40,304 bases of DNA from an uncultured Clostridia bacterium (lineage in GTDB: Bacteria > Bacillota > Clostridia > Oscillospirales > Acutalibacteraceae), in assembly GCA_937896885.1 (NCBI GenBank), contig CALBNX010000081.1, forward strand, positions 1 through 40,304, read 5' to 3'. The notes under the pieces are model-generated. The model was not told where the DNA came from. It saw nothing but the letters and a program-made list of their open reading frames with translations, and searched no databases. Numbering within the stretch: position 1 is the first letter of the stretch; each line of letters starts with the position of its first letter. A program made the translations under genes and the position numbers. Positions 18,153-27,265 of this stretch are shown here, piece after piece.

Positions 18153-19826
18153 ATGCTTTCAAATCTAAAAATATCAGATATTGCAATTATTAAAGAGGCT
18201 GTTATTGGTTTTAATAACGGTCTAAATGTGTTGACGGGTGAGACTGGTGCAGGTAAATCAATCATTATTGATGCAATTAATGCAATTCTTGGTGAAAGAA
18301 CATCCCGCGAACTTATAAGAACAGGAAGCAATAATGCAGAAGTGTCAGCATATTTTGAAGACATAAATGACGATGTTATCTTAATTTTAGATGAATTTGG
18401 TATTGCTTGTGAAGAAGATAAGTCATTGCTTATATCAAGAAAAATTTCTCTCGATGGTAAAAATATTTGTAAAATCAATGGTTCAAATGTTACTGTCTCA
18501 ATGCTTAAAAAGATTGGACAAGCACTTATCAATGTTCATGGTCAAATGGATAACCATAATCTTCTTAATGAAGAATTACACTATACATATATTGATAGCT
18601 TTGCGGAAAATAATGATATTCTTGAAGAATATCTTAAAGCTTATAATGATTATCTAACTCTTAAAAGACGATATGACAACTTAATTGTAAATGAAAGTGA
18701 AAAAGCACGAAAAATTGACCTTTTAACTTACCAAATTAAAGAAATTGAAGACGCAGGAATTAAAATAGGTGAGTGGGAAGAACTTGAAAAACGTAAAAAG
18801 GTTTTGCAAAACGCCGAGCAGTTACTCGCACTTGTTAATAATGCTGTTGAAATTATAAATGGTAATGACAGCTTTTCTGGTGTTGCAGATATGTTGAATA
18901 CTGCTTCAAATTCGCTTGTGAAAGCATCTGCTTTTGACGATACTTTAAATAATGTTTCTGATAGCATTGCAGAGATGTCATATAATATTGCGGATTGTGC
19001 AAGTGAATTGAATAGATTTTTGTATTCTCTTGATGTTGACCCAAGTGAACTAGATATTATTGAAGAACGCCTTGATATTTTATTCCGTCTTTCTAAGAAA
19101 TACGGTCAGAACGAAGTTGAAATTTTGGAGTTTCTTGAAAATGCACAAAAGCAACTTGAAGACATTACTTTTTCTGACAAACTTAAAGAGCAACTTGAAG
19201 TTGAATTAAATGAAAAATATGAGATAATGGACAAAGCAAGTCGCAAGTTATCAGCAAATCGTCAAAAATATGGTGAAATCTTTATAAATCAAGTTAAAGA
19301 TGAGTTGTCATTTCTTGATATGGCATCAATCTCATTCAAGGTTGTACAGAATAGAAAAGCCTTTGACGAAACAGGTGCAGACGAAATCTACTTCTTGATT
19401 TCTGCCAATGTAGGTGAAGAACCAAAACCACTTTCAAAAATTGCATCAGGTGGTGAATTGTCAAGAATTATGCTTGCAATCAAAAATGTTTTAGCATCAA
19501 AAGATAATGTTCAAACACTTATTTTTGACGAAGTTGATACAGGTGTTAGTGGTCGCGCAGCACAAAAAATAGGAATTAAATTAAAAGAGGTTTCTAAAAA
19601 CAGACAAGTTCTTTGTGTTACTCATTTAGCACAAATTGCTTGTTTTGCAGATAATCATTTCTTAATTTCCAAATCTGAAAGTGAAAATAAGACATATACA
19701 AAAGTTGAGAGTCTTGACAATAACGGTAGAATTCACGAGTTAGCACGAATTATCGGTGGTATTGAATCAACACAGTTATCTCTTGATGCTGCCGCAGAAA
19801 TGATTGAAAATGCTAAAAAATATTGA
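18153..19826 (+). CDS. recN: DNA repair protein RecN
   Basis: SMC-like ATPase acting early in double-strand-break repair. It has 557 aa: Walker A GETGAGKS at 29-36, a long central coiled coil (about 150-370), then signature SKIASGGELSRIMLAIKNV and Walker B TLIFDEVDTGVSG. The final gene of the nusB-recN cluster, it starts six bases after argR. The promoter of the following T-box leader overlaps its stop codon. Confidence 0.96.
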   Translation: MLSNLKISDIAIIKEAVIGFNNGLNVLTGETGAGKSIIIDAINAILGERTSRELIRTGSNNAEVSAYFEDINDDVILILDEFGIACEEDKSLLISRKISLDGKNICKINGSNVTVSMLKKIGQALINVHGQMDNHNLLNEELHYTYIDSFAENNDILEEYLKAYNDYLTLKRRYDNLIVNESEKARKIDLLTYQIKEIEDAGIKIGEWEELEKRKKVLQNAEQLLALVNNAVEIINGNDSFSGVADMLNTASNSLVKASAFDDTLNNVSDSIAEMSYNIADCASELNRFLYSLDVDPSELDIIEERLDILFRLSKKYGQNEVEILEFLENAQKQLEDITFSDKLKEQLEVELNEKYEIMDKASRKLSANRQKYGEIFINQVKDELSFLDMASISFKVVQNRKAFDETGADEIYFLISANVGEEPKPLSKIASGGELSRIMLAIKNVLASKDNVQTLIFDEVDTGVSGRAAQKIGIKLKEVSKNRQVLCVTHLAQIACFADNHFLISKSESENKTYTKVESLDNNGRIHELARIIGGIESTQLSLDAAAEMIENAKKY

Positions 19827-19850
19827 CAATTTTATTTTATTGTGTATAAT
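19823..19850 (+). promoter_or_regulatory. Sigma-A promoter of the tyrS T-box leader
   Basis: A perfect TTGACA and perfect TATAAT separated by 16 bases. The -35 box overlaps the recN stop codon. Confidence 0.85.
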
Positions 19851-19856
19851 AATCTC

Positions 19857-20119
19857 AATGACTTTGAAGCGAAGAAGTAATAAGACCTTTGCAGTTACAG
19901 AGAGTGTTTGGTTGGTGTAAGAACACACGCAAAACTTATGAAATACATCGTGGAGTTGCACTTTTGAAATAACAGTAGAGAGTGTCGGGTGTACCCGTTA
20001 TAGTACAGAGTAATGTCAGTTACTCGTTGAGGCTGTTATTGTGAGATAACAGTAAACTGAGGTGGTAACACGAAACTTTTTTCGTCCTCTGCATTTTGCA
20101 GGGGACTTTTATTATTTTT
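19857..20119 (+). ncRNA. Tyrosine T-box riboswitch
   Basis: Leader RNA that senses uncharged tRNA-Tyr and antiterminates. Stem I carries GAAGAAGTAATA and AGAGAG(TG) elements, and the specifier loop reads TAC (Tyr) at 19944-19946 just before ATCGTGGAG. The T-box ACTGAGGTGGTAACACG is at 20056-20072; its TGGT can pair with the ACCA end of tRNA-Tyr. The terminator stem GTCCTCTGCA / TGCAGGGGAC (20084-20106, one G-U pair) is followed by TTTTATTATTTTT. GAGG of the T-box (20059-20062) can pair with CCTC (20086-20089) to form the antiterminator instead. This 306-base stretch between recN and tyrS holds nothing else. Confidence 0.95.
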
Positions 20120-20132
20120 AAGGAGTATTAAA

Positions 20133-21359
20133 ATGAAAGTTTATGAAGAACTCGTTGCTCGTGGACTTATTGCCCAAGTAACAAATGAAGAAGAAATCAA
20201 AAATCTTGTAAATGAAGGTAAAGCAGTTTTCTACATTGGTTTTGACCCAACAGCTGATAGCTTGCACGTTGGTCACTTTATGGCACTTTGCCTTATGAAG
20301 AGATTACAGATGGCTGGTAACAAACCAATTGCACTTATCGGTGGCGGTACTGCTATGATTGGTGACCCATCAGGACGAAGTGATATGCGTCAGATGATGA
20401 CAAAAGAAACAATTCAACACAACTGTGATTGCTTTAAAAAGCAGATGAGCCGTTTTATTGACTTTTCTGATGGCAAAGCACTTATGGTTAATAATGCTGA
20501 TTGGCTTTTAGACCTTAACTATATTGAAGTGCTTCGCGAAGTTGGTGCTTGCTTCAGCGTTAACAGAATGCTTTCTGCAGAATGCTACAAACAGAGAATG
20601 GAAAAAGGTCTTTCATTCCTTGAATTCAACTATATGATTATGCAGAGCTACGACTTCTATGAGCTCTTCCAGAAATATGGTTGTAATATGCAGTTTGGCG
20701 GTGACGACCAATGGAGCAATATGCTTGGTGGTACAGAGCTTATCCGTAGAAAACTCGGTAAAGACGCACACGCTATGACAATTACTCTTCTTCTTAACTC
20801 AGAAGGTAAAAAGATGGGTAAAACTCAGTCAGGTGCAGTTTGGCTTGACCCTGAAAAGACATCACCATTTGATTTCTATCAATACTGGAGAAATGTTGAT
20901 GATGCAGATGTTCTTAAATGTATCAGAATGCTCACATTCTTACCAATGGAAGAAATTGAAAAAATGGATTCTTGGGAAGGCAGTCAGTTAAATACTGCAA
21001 AAGAAATTCTTGCATTTGAACTTACAAAGCTTGTTCATGGTGAAGAAGAGGCTAACAAGGCACAGGAAGGCGCTAGAGCACTTTTCTCAGGCAAGGGTAA
21101 TACAGAGAATATGCCAACAGTAGAACTCACTGCAGACGATTTTAACGATGATAGCGTGCTTGTATCAGATATTATGATTAAAGCAGGTATTGCAAAGTCA
21201 AAAGGTGAGTGCAGAAGACTTATTGAACAGGGTGGCGTATCTGTTGATGATGAAAAGGTTACAGAGCCATTCAAATCACTTTCAAAGGCTGATTTTGATA
21301 AGGGATATGTAATCATCAAGAAGGGCAAGAAAGTCTTCTATAAGGCAATTTTGGCTTAA
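20133..21359 (+). CDS. tyrS: Tyrosyl-tRNA synthetase
   Basis: Class I synthetase charging tRNA-Tyr. It has 408 aa with the HIGH-type motif HVGH at 45-48, the KMSKS-type motif KMGKT near 227-231, and a C-terminal S4 RNA-binding domain (about 345-405). SD AAGGAG precedes the ATG. Expression is controlled by the tyrosine T-box upstream. By eye, codon use is more biased than in the preceding cluster, consistent with high expression. Confidence 0.97.
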   Translation: MKVYEELVARGLIAQVTNEEEIKNLVNEGKAVFYIGFDPTADSLHVGHFMALCLMKRLQMAGNKPIALIGGGTAMIGDPSGRSDMRQMMTKETIQHNCDCFKKQMSRFIDFSDGKALMVNNADWLLDLNYIEVLREVGACFSVNRMLSAECYKQRMEKGLSFLEFNYMIMQSYDFYELFQKYGCNMQFGGDDQWSNMLGGTELIRRKLGKDAHAMTITLLLNSEGKKMGKTQSGAVWLDPEKTSPFDFYQYWRNVDDADVLKCIRMLTFLPMEEIEKMDSWEGSQLNTAKEILAFELTKLVHGEEEANKAQEGARALFSGKGNTENMPTVELTADDFNDDSVLVSDIMIKAGIAKSKGECRRLIEQGGVSVDDEKVTEPFKSLSKADFDKGYVIIKKGKKVFYKAILA

Positions 21360-21376
21360 ATAATAAACACATAAAA

Positions 21377-21410
21377 AAGGCTTACTGATTAATTTCAGTA
21401 AGCCTTAAAA
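21377..21410. terminator. Bidirectional terminator between tyrS and the ACT-domain gene
   Basis: AAGGCTTACTGA pairs with TCAGTAAGCCTT across six bases. An A-run on the left serves the minus strand (ACT gene end); on the plus strand the 3' side is only A/T-rich, so it may work better for the minus-strand operon. Confidence 0.8.
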
Positions 21411-21420
21411 ATTTGTCTAA

Positions 21421-21873
21421 TTATAAATTAAGTGCGTTATAAACTGCATCACCATCATGGCTGTAAACAAGAACTGAAATATCAACTTCAGATGTTGTAA
21501 TCATTCTTACTTCTGCATCAGTTGAGGCGATAGCAGAGAATACCTTTGATGCAACACCAGGGCAGTTTTTCATTCCTTCACCAAAAACTGAAATTTTCGT
21601 GTTACCACTGCTGATTGCAAGTTTAAGTTCAGGATGAAGTTCACGAAGTTTTGACGCAGTTTCAAAAACTTTGCCTAAATCTTCATCATTAACTGTAAAT
21701 GAAAGATTAGATGTTTTACCCTGTGGAGGATTTTGTGAAATCATATCAACATCAATTCCTGCACTTGAAAGCATCTCAAAAATCTGTGCAACAACTTTAA
21801 AATCAGCAGGGGAATCGTTGATAGAAATAAGAGTAACATTTTCAATCATTGTAATATTGTCTATATTTTTCAT
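21421..21873 (-). CDS. Free-standing ACT-domain protein, aspartokinase regulatory-domain-like
   Basis: A 150-residue protein made of two ACT-like repeats (about 10-75 and 85-150). The second contains GEGMKNCPGVASKVFSAIA and MITTSEVDISVLV, closely resembling the C-terminal regulatory half of aspartate kinase, but there is no kinase domain. It lies last in the lysine-riboswitch operon asd-dapA-dapB, which supports a role in sensing lysine or another aspartate-family amino acid, perhaps as a separate regulatory subunit; that is inference. Strong SD AAGGAGG; 12 bases after dapB. Confidence 0.82.
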   Translation of the reverse strand: MKNIDNITMIENVTLISINDSPADFKVVAQIFEMLSSAGIDVDMISQNPPQGKTSNLSFTVNDEDLGKVFETASKLRELHPELKLAISSGNTKISVFGEGMKNCPGVASKVFSAIASTDAEVRMITTSEVDISVLVYSHDGDAVYNALNL

Positions 21874-21885
21874 TGTAATACCTCC

Positions 21886-22638
21886 TTAAGAATTAACTAA
21901 ATCCTTCATTGAATAAAATCCTGGCTCTTTGCCAACAAGGAATAATCCCGCATTAACAGAGCCATTTGCAAATAATTGCTTTGAATATGCTGAATGTGAA
22001 ATCTTGATAACCTCATCTGGTCCTGCAAAGATTATTTCGTGTTCACCAACAATTGTACCACCACGAACAGCATGAATACCAATTTCACTCTTTGTTCTCT
22101 TCATTCTCTTTGAATGACGGTCAAATTCATAAACTGGTTTTTCATCGAGTGCTTCAGAAATAGAATCTGCAAGCATTAATGCAGTACCACTTGGTGCATC
22201 AATTTTTTGATTGTGATGTGCCTCAACAATTTCAATATCAAAACTACCTTGAAGTACCTTTGCAGCCTTTTTAGCAAGTTCAGAAACAAGACTTACACCA
22301 ATTGACATATTTGCAGAGAAGAAAAGTGGAACATCATTTGAAGCAGTTTTAATGTCTTCAATTTGTTGTTCATTTAATCCTGTTGTTGCAATTACAGCAG
22401 GAATTTTCTTTTCTTTTGCAAATGCAAGTAAATCTCCAAGTACAGATGGATGTGAAAAGTCAATAATCACATCTGCATCTACATTGATATCACGAAAAGA
22501 TTTAAAAATAGGGAATGAACATTCTTCAGTTGCTAAGTCGACACCTGCAACTATTTCACAATCATTTCTGTTTTCAACACAAGTGGTAATTGCTTTGCCC
22601 ATTTTACCGAGAGCACCACTTAAAATAATCCTTGTCAT
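21886..22638 (-). CDS. dapB: 4-hydroxy-tetrahydrodipicolinate reductase
   Basis: Reduces the DapA product on the way to meso-diaminopimelate and lysine, and to dipicolinate in spore formers. It has 250 aa with nucleotide-binding SGALGKMG at 7-14 and the active-site run EAHHNQKIDAPSGTAL (His141, His142, Lys145). SD GGATGTG precedes the ATG. It is co-transcribed with dapA (20-base gap) and the ACT protein. Confidence 0.97.
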   Translation of the reverse strand: MTRIILSGALGKMGKAITTCVENRNDCEIVAGVDLATEECSFPIFKSFRDINVDADVIIDFSHPSVLGDLLAFAKEKKIPAVIATTGLNEQQIEDIKTASNDVPLFFSANMSIGVSLVSELAKKAAKVLQGSFDIEIVEAHHNQKIDAPSGTALMLADSISEALDEKPVYEFDRHSKRMKRTKSEIGIHAVRGGTIVGEHEIIFAGPDEVIKISHSAYSKQLFANGSVNAGLFLVGKEPGFYSMKDLVNS

Positions 22639-22658
22639 ATTTTCACATCCAAATAAAA

Positions 22659-23549
22659 TCAGATTAATTCATATTTTTTGAGAATAGCCTCAAGTTTCTG
22701 TGTTTTAGCATCTTCCATTTCACAAAGTGGCATACGAAGTGGACCAACATCAAAGCCCATCATTCTCATAGCAACTTTTACAGGAATTGGGTTAACATCC
22801 ATAAACATTGCATTAATAAGGTCAAGATATTTAAGCTGAAGTTCAGCGCTTTCTTTAACCTTGCCTTCAAGATAAAGGGTTGGAATATCGTGTGCAAGTT
22901 TTGGACAGATGTTTGAAAGAACTGAAATTACGCCTTTACCACCAAGTGACATTAAAGGAACAACTTGGTCGTCGTTACCTGAATAAACATCGAGTTTATC
23001 ACCACAAAGTGCAATAGTTTCAGCAATCTGTGAAATATTACCGCTTGCTTCTTTTGTAGCAATAATATTTTTATGCTCACAAAGTTCAGCATAAGTTGAT
23101 GGAAGAACATTAACACCTGTTCTGCTTGGAACATTATAAATTATAATTGGTTTTGATGTGTTATCAGCAATTGCTTGATAATGCTTTACAAGACCACGCT
23201 GTGAGCATTTGTTATAATAAGGTGTAACAACGAGCATAGCATCTGCACCTGCTTTTTCAGCATCATTTGAAAGCTCGATAGCGTAAGCTGTTTCGTTACT
23301 ACCAGTACCTGCAATAACAGGGATTCTGTGATTGACAACGTCACAAGTGAATTTGATAACATCTGAATGCTCTTTTGGTGTAAGTGTTGCACTTTCACCA
23401 GTAGTACCACAAATTACAATAGAATCAGTACCATTTGCAATATGAAATTCAAGAAGATTTTCAAGCGATTTGTAATTAACACTTAAATCATCGTTGAATG
23501 GTGTTACAATTGCAACACCGCAACCTGTAAAAATGGGATTGTTACTCAT
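22659..23549 (-). CDS. dapA: 4-hydroxy-tetrahydrodipicolinate synthase
   Basis: Class I aldolase condensing pyruvate with aspartate semialdehyde. It has 296 aa with the Schiff-base lysine at Lys166 (IATKEASGN), Tyr138 in IIIYNVPSRTG, and the CGTTGESATL substrate loop near 48-57. SD AAGGAG precedes the ATG. It is the second gene of the operon after asd, which supplies its substrate. Confidence 0.97.
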   Translation of the reverse strand: MSNNPIFTGCGVAIVTPFNDDLSVNYKSLENLLEFHIANGTDSIVICGTTGESATLTPKEHSDVIKFTCDVVNHRIPVIAGTGSNETAYAIELSNDAEKAGADAMLVVTPYYNKCSQRGLVKHYQAIADNTSKPIIIYNVPSRTGVNVLPSTYAELCEHKNIIATKEASGNISQIAETIALCGDKLDVYSGNDDQVVPLMSLGGKGVISVLSNICPKLAHDIPTLYLEGKVKESAELQLKYLDLINAMFMDVNPIPVKVAMRMMGFDVGPLRMPLCEMEDAKTQKLEAILKKYELI

Positions 23550-23572
23550 AATAGTTTCTCCTTAATTGGAAA

Positions 23573-24652
23573 TTAGTCCATATAACCTTCTGCACAAAGA
23601 AGTTCAGCCATAAGAACAGCGCCACCAGCAGCACCACGAAGTGTGTTATGTGAAAGACAAACAAATTTGTAGTCATATTGTGTATCTTCACGAAGACGAC
23701 CAACTGAAATTGCCATACCACCCTCAAGGTCACGCTGGAGTTTTGTCTGTGGCATATTATCTTCTTCAAAGTAATGAAGGAACTGCTTTGGAGCGTGTGG
23801 AAGTTCTAATTCCTGTGCACGACCTGCAAATTCTTTCCATATATTTAATATTTCTTCTTTACTTGGTTTATTCTCAAATCTTACAAAAACTGCACCCATA
23901 TGACCATTTGAAACTGGAACACGAATACACTGTGCTGTAAAGTTTGGAGATGTTGCAGGAACGATTTCGTCGCCTTCAACTTTACCCCAAATTTTGAGTG
24001 GTTCTTTTTCACTCTTTTCTTCTTCGCCACCGATGAATGGAATTACGTTGTCAATCATTTCTGGCCATGTTTCGAAAGTTTTACCTGCGCCTGAAATTGC
24101 TTGATATGTACAAACAAGAACATCTTTAATGCCGAACTCTGAAAGAGGGAAGAGAGCTGGAACATAGCTCTGAAGTGAGCAGTTTGATTTAACTGCAATA
24201 AAGCCACGTTTTGTACCAAGTCTTTTTCTCTGAGCAGGAATAATTTTTGCGTGCTCTGCATTAAGTTCAGGAACAATCATTGGAACGTCAGGAGTATGTC
24301 TGTGAGCGCTGTTATTAGAAATAACTGGACATTCTGCTTTTGCATAAGCTTCTTCAAGAGCCTTGATTTCATCTTTTTTCATATCAACAGCACAGAATAC
24401 AAAATCAACCTGTGATGCAATCTTTTCGATATCTGCAGTAGCATCCATAACAACAATATCTTTCATTGCTTCTGGGATTTCTACATCCATACACCATTTG
24501 TTACCTACAGCATCAGAATACTTTTTACCAGCTGAACGAGGACTAGCTGCCAAAACTTTAACATCAAACCAAGGATGGTTATCTAAAAGAGTCATAAAAC
24601 GCTGTCCAACCATACCAGTTGCGCCAATTACACCAACATTATACTTTTTCAC
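23573..24652 (-). CDS. asd: Aspartate-semialdehyde dehydrogenase (archaeal/fungal-type)
   Basis: Makes aspartate semialdehyde from aspartyl phosphate. It has 359 aa with the NADP-binding GATGMVGQRF at 10-19, catalytic Cys158 in KSNCSLQSYVPAL and an active-site His near 251 (VSNGHMGAVFV). The SASPRSAGKKY-like segment and overall length match the family typical of archaea and fungi and found in many Clostridia. It starts with GTG, 10 bases after SD GGAGGT. First gene behind the lysine riboswitch. Confidence 0.95.
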   Translation of the reverse strand: MKKYNVGVIGATGMVGQRFMTLLDNHPWFDVKVLAASPRSAGKKYSDAVGNKWCMDVEIPEAMKDIVVMDATADIEKIASQVDFVFCAVDMKKDEIKALEEAYAKAECPVISNNSAHRHTPDVPMIVPELNAEHAKIIPAQRKRLGTKRGFIAVKSNCSLQSYVPALFPLSEFGIKDVLVCTYQAISGAGKTFETWPEMIDNVIPFIGGEEEKSEKEPLKIWGKVEGDEIVPATSPNFTAQCIRVPVSNGHMGAVFVRFENKPSKEEILNIWKEFAGRAQELELPHAPKQFLHYFEEDNMPQTKLQRDLEGGMAISVGRLREDTQYDYKFVCLSHNTLRGAAGGAVLMAELLCAEGYMD

Positions 24653-24692
24653 TTGAAATTACCTCCAAAAAATGATAATATATCATTCGTTA

Positions 24693-24727
24693 TAAAAAAT
24701 CAGTAATGATTATGACACCATTACTGA
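24693..24727 (-). terminator. Expression-platform terminator of the lysine riboswitch
   Basis: On the minus strand TCAGTAATG and CATTACTGA form a nine-base-pair stem followed by TTTTTT, 40 bases before the asd start. Another hairpin (GTATTATG / CATAATAC, 24742-24762) lies between it and the aptamer and may belong to the switching structure. Confidence 0.85.
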
Positions 24728-24763
24728 ATAAAAATACATAGGTATTATGGGTTTCATAATACG

Positions 24764-24933
24764 AAAGCACTCCATCAAATAATGATGACAGTTGCATTAC
24801 TGTTAATAATACAACCAGAAAAAACATTTCCCAAGCCCTGTTTTTCTTCGGCAACAAACCCTTTTTCGTTTCATCAAAAACTCTTGGGAGTTTCAAAAAC
24901 GATACTGATTTTTGTTGCGCCTCAATCGCTTTA
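24764..24933 (-). ncRNA. Lysine riboswitch (L box) aptamer
   Basis: Read on the minus strand the segment has the conserved L-box blocks in order: GAGGCGCAAC, ATCAGTATC, AAAGGGTTTGTTGCCGAAG, GGGCTTGGG, TTCTGGTTG, AACTGTCATC and TGATGGAGTGCTTT. The outer helix P1 can form between AAAGC at the 5' end and GCTTT at the 3' end. Lysine binding should favour the downstream terminator and so shut off asd-dapA-dapB-ACT. The aptamer, terminator and flanking promoters account for the roughly 350 bases between asd and queA. Confidence 0.95.
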
Positions 24934-24940
24934 ATATAAT
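24912..24940 (+). promoter_or_regulatory. Possible sigma-A promoter for queA-tgt
   Basis: TTGTTG, a 17-base spacer and a perfect TATAAT on the plus strand. It overlaps the oppositely directed riboswitch promoter, so the two may interfere. The weak -35 makes this a tentative call; no better plus-strand candidate was seen before queA. Confidence 0.4.
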
Positions 24941-24964
24941 ACCATTATAAAGCATGTGTGTCAA
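24936..24964 (-). promoter_or_regulatory. Sigma-A promoter of the lysine riboswitch operon
   Basis: On the minus strand a perfect TTGACA, a 17-base spacer and TATTAT, placing transcription start close to the 5' strand of aptamer helix P1. Confidence 0.75.
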
Positions 24965-25003
24965 ACATTTTTAACATTTTCTATATTTTCACGGAGAAAC
25001 ATA

Positions 25004-26032
25004 ATGAAAAAATCACACTTTTATTACGATTTGCCCAAAGAATTGATAGCTCAGACACCAATTGAGCCTCGTGACCATTCAAAAATGATGGTTTTATCGA
25101 GAAATGATAACACTATTGAGCATAAACATTTTTATAATTTTATTGACTATTTAAATCCTGGTGATTGTCTTATTCTTAATAATACAAGAGTATTACCTGC
25201 GAGAATGTATGGCGTAAAAAAAGACACCGGTGCTATTGTAGAATTTTTGCTTTTAAATAATCTTGGCAATGACCGCTGGGAGACTATAACAGGACCTGGC
25301 AAAAGAGCAAAGGTTGATGCAGAGTTTTCATTTGGTGAAGGAATTTTAACTTGTAAAATTGAAGAAGTTTTAGAAAATGGTAATCGAATAGCAAAATTTA
25401 GTTATGATGCATCTAATATATACGAAGTTTTAGATAAGGTAGGCGAAATGCCATTACCTCATTATATTACTGAAAAACTTGAAGATAAAGAACGCTATCA
25501 AACCGTTTATTCAAAAGAATTGGGCTCTGCTGCAGCACCAACCGCTGGACTTCATTTTACTGACGAAATAATGGCTAAAATTCAAGAAAAAGGTATAAAA
25601 ATCGGCTATGTTACTTTACACGTGGGTATAGGCACTTTCAGACCTGTAAAAGCCGAAAATATAGAAGACCACAAAATGCATTCTGAACATTATCAGATTC
25701 CCAAAGAAACTGCTGATTTAATTAATGAAACCAAGAAAAATGGTGGTCGTGTTGTTGCAGTTGGAACAACTTGTTGCAGAACTCTTGAAAGTGTTATGCA
25801 AAGTCAGGGTGAAATGAAAGAATTTGATGATTGGACAAATATTTTTATTTATCCAGGATATAAATTTAAATGTATTGACGCATTACTTACTAATTTTCAT
25901 TTGCCTGAAAGTACACTTATAATGCTTGTATCTGCATTATATGACAGAGAACGAATTTTAGAAGCATACAATACTGCCGTTAAAGAAAAATACAGATTTT
26001 TTTCATTTGGTGATTGTATGTTTATTTATTGA
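25004..26032 (+). CDS. queA: S-adenosylmethionine:tRNA ribosyltransferase-isomerase
   Basis: Transfers and isomerises the ribosyl moiety of SAM onto 7-aminomethyl-7-deazaguanine in tRNA, giving epoxyqueuosine. It has 342 aa and starts FYYDLPKELIAQTPIEPRDHSKMMVL, with the conserved GSAAAPTAGLHFT and YVTLHVGIGTFRPV segments and C-terminal FGDCMFIY. The ATG at 25004 has CGGAGA upstream; an earlier in-frame start at 24956 falls in the riboswitch promoter region. Paired with tgt. Confidence 0.97.
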   Translation: MKKSHFYYDLPKELIAQTPIEPRDHSKMMVLSRNDNTIEHKHFYNFIDYLNPGDCLILNNTRVLPARMYGVKKDTGAIVEFLLLNNLGNDRWETITGPGKRAKVDAEFSFGEGILTCKIEEVLENGNRIAKFSYDASNIYEVLDKVGEMPLPHYITEKLEDKERYQTVYSKELGSAAAPTAGLHFTDEIMAKIQEKGIKIGYVTLHVGIGTFRPVKAENIEDHKMHSEHYQIPKETADLINETKKNGGRVVAVGTTCCRTLESVMQSQGEMKEFDDWTNIFIYPGYKFKCIDALLTNFHLPESTLIMLVSALYDRERILEAYNTAVKEKYRFFSFGDCMFIY

Positions 26033-26045
26033 TTAAGGAGTTTTT

Positions 26046-27176
26046 ATGTATAAGCTTATTAAAACGTGTGGAAATGCTCGTCGTGGTGAATTTCAAACTG
26101 TTCACGGCACTGTGCAAACACCCGCATTTATGAATGTCGCAACGCAAGGTGCAATTAAGGGTGGCGTTTCTGCTTATGATTTAAAAGATATTAACTGTCA
26201 GGTGCAGTTGTGCAATACCTACCATTTGCATTTAAGACCAACTGATACACTTGTAAAAGAAGTGGGTGGACTTCATAAGTTCACAGGTTGGAGTGGACCT
26301 ATTCTTACCGATAGCGGTGGATTTCAGGTGTTTTCACTTTCATCACTTCGAAAAATTAAAGAAGAAGGTGTGTATTTTTCTTCTCATATTGATGGACGCA
26401 AGATTTTTATGGGACCTGAAGAGAGTATGCAGATTCAATCAAATCTTGGCTCTACAATAGCTATGGCATTTGATGAATGTGTTGAAAATCCAGCAAAATA
26501 TGAATATTCAAAGCAGTCTTGTGAAAGAACAACAAGATGGCTTATTCGTTGTAAAGCTGAAATGGAAAGACTTAATTCGTTACCTGATACTATAAATAAG
26601 AATCAGTTGCTTTTTGGTATAAATCAAGGCTGCACCTTTGATGATTTGCGCATTGAGCATATGAAAGAAATTGCTAAACTTGACCTTGATGGATATGCAA
26701 TTGGTGGTCTTGCAGTTGGTGAGCCCAAAGAAGATATGTACAGAATAATTTCTGCTATTGAGCCATATATGCCAACTGACAAAATCAGATATTTAATGGG
26801 TGTTGGTACTCCTGGTAATATTCTTGAAGCAGTTAAAAGGGGAGTTGACCTTTTTGACTGTGTAATGCCTAGTAGAAATGCTCGACACGGTCATCTTTTT
26901 ACTGATGCTGGTATCATCAACATCAACAATAAAAAGTATGAAAAAGACGATTTACCTATAGACCCTACTTGTAGTTGTCCAACTTGTAAAAGACACTCAA
27001 GAGCATATATCAGACACTTATTTAAAGCTCAAGAAATTCTTGCAATGCGTCTTTGCGTAATGCATAATTTGTATTTTTATAACAATTTAATGGCAAAAAT
27101 TCGTGAAGCTCTCGATAATGGTACATTTGAAGAGTTTTATGCAAAATATGTTGATAGATTGGATACTAGAATATAA
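26046..27176 (+). CDS. tgt: Queuine tRNA-ribosyltransferase (tRNA-guanine transglycosylase)
   Basis: Exchanges guanine-34 of Asp, Asn, His and Tyr tRNAs for preQ1. It has 376 aa with DSGGFQ at 89-94, the nucleophile Asp271 in FDCVMPSRNARHG, and a zinc site from Cys309, Cys311, Cys314 and a His near 340. SD AAGGAG precedes the ATG, 13 bases after queA. The queA-tgt-yajC order is widely conserved. Confidence 0.98.
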   Translation: MYKLIKTCGNARRGEFQTVHGTVQTPAFMNVATQGAIKGGVSAYDLKDINCQVQLCNTYHLHLRPTDTLVKEVGGLHKFTGWSGPILTDSGGFQVFSLSSLRKIKEEGVYFSSHIDGRKIFMGPEESMQIQSNLGSTIAMAFDECVENPAKYEYSKQSCERTTRWLIRCKAEMERLNSLPDTINKNQLLFGINQGCTFDDLRIEHMKEIAKLDLDGYAIGGLAVGEPKEDMYRIISAIEPYMPTDKIRYLMGVGTPGNILEAVKRGVDLFDCVMPSRNARHGHLFTDAGIININNKKYEKDDLPIDPTCSCPTCKRHSRAYIRHLFKAQEILAMRLCVMHNLYFYNNLMAKIREALDNGTFEEFYAKYVDRLDTRI

Positions 27177-27199
27177 TTTAGTAAAATTTAGAAAACATA

Positions 27200-27228
27200 T
27201 TGCAAAATTATTTATATTTATGTATAAT
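27200..27228 (+). promoter_or_regulatory. Sigma-A promoter for yajC
   Basis: TTGCAA, a 17-base spacer and a perfect TATAAT between tgt and yajC, about 37 bases before the yajC start. Confidence 0.7.
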
Positions 27229-27265
27229 ATTAAAGTTATTATGAAACATTTTGGAGGATATTGAA

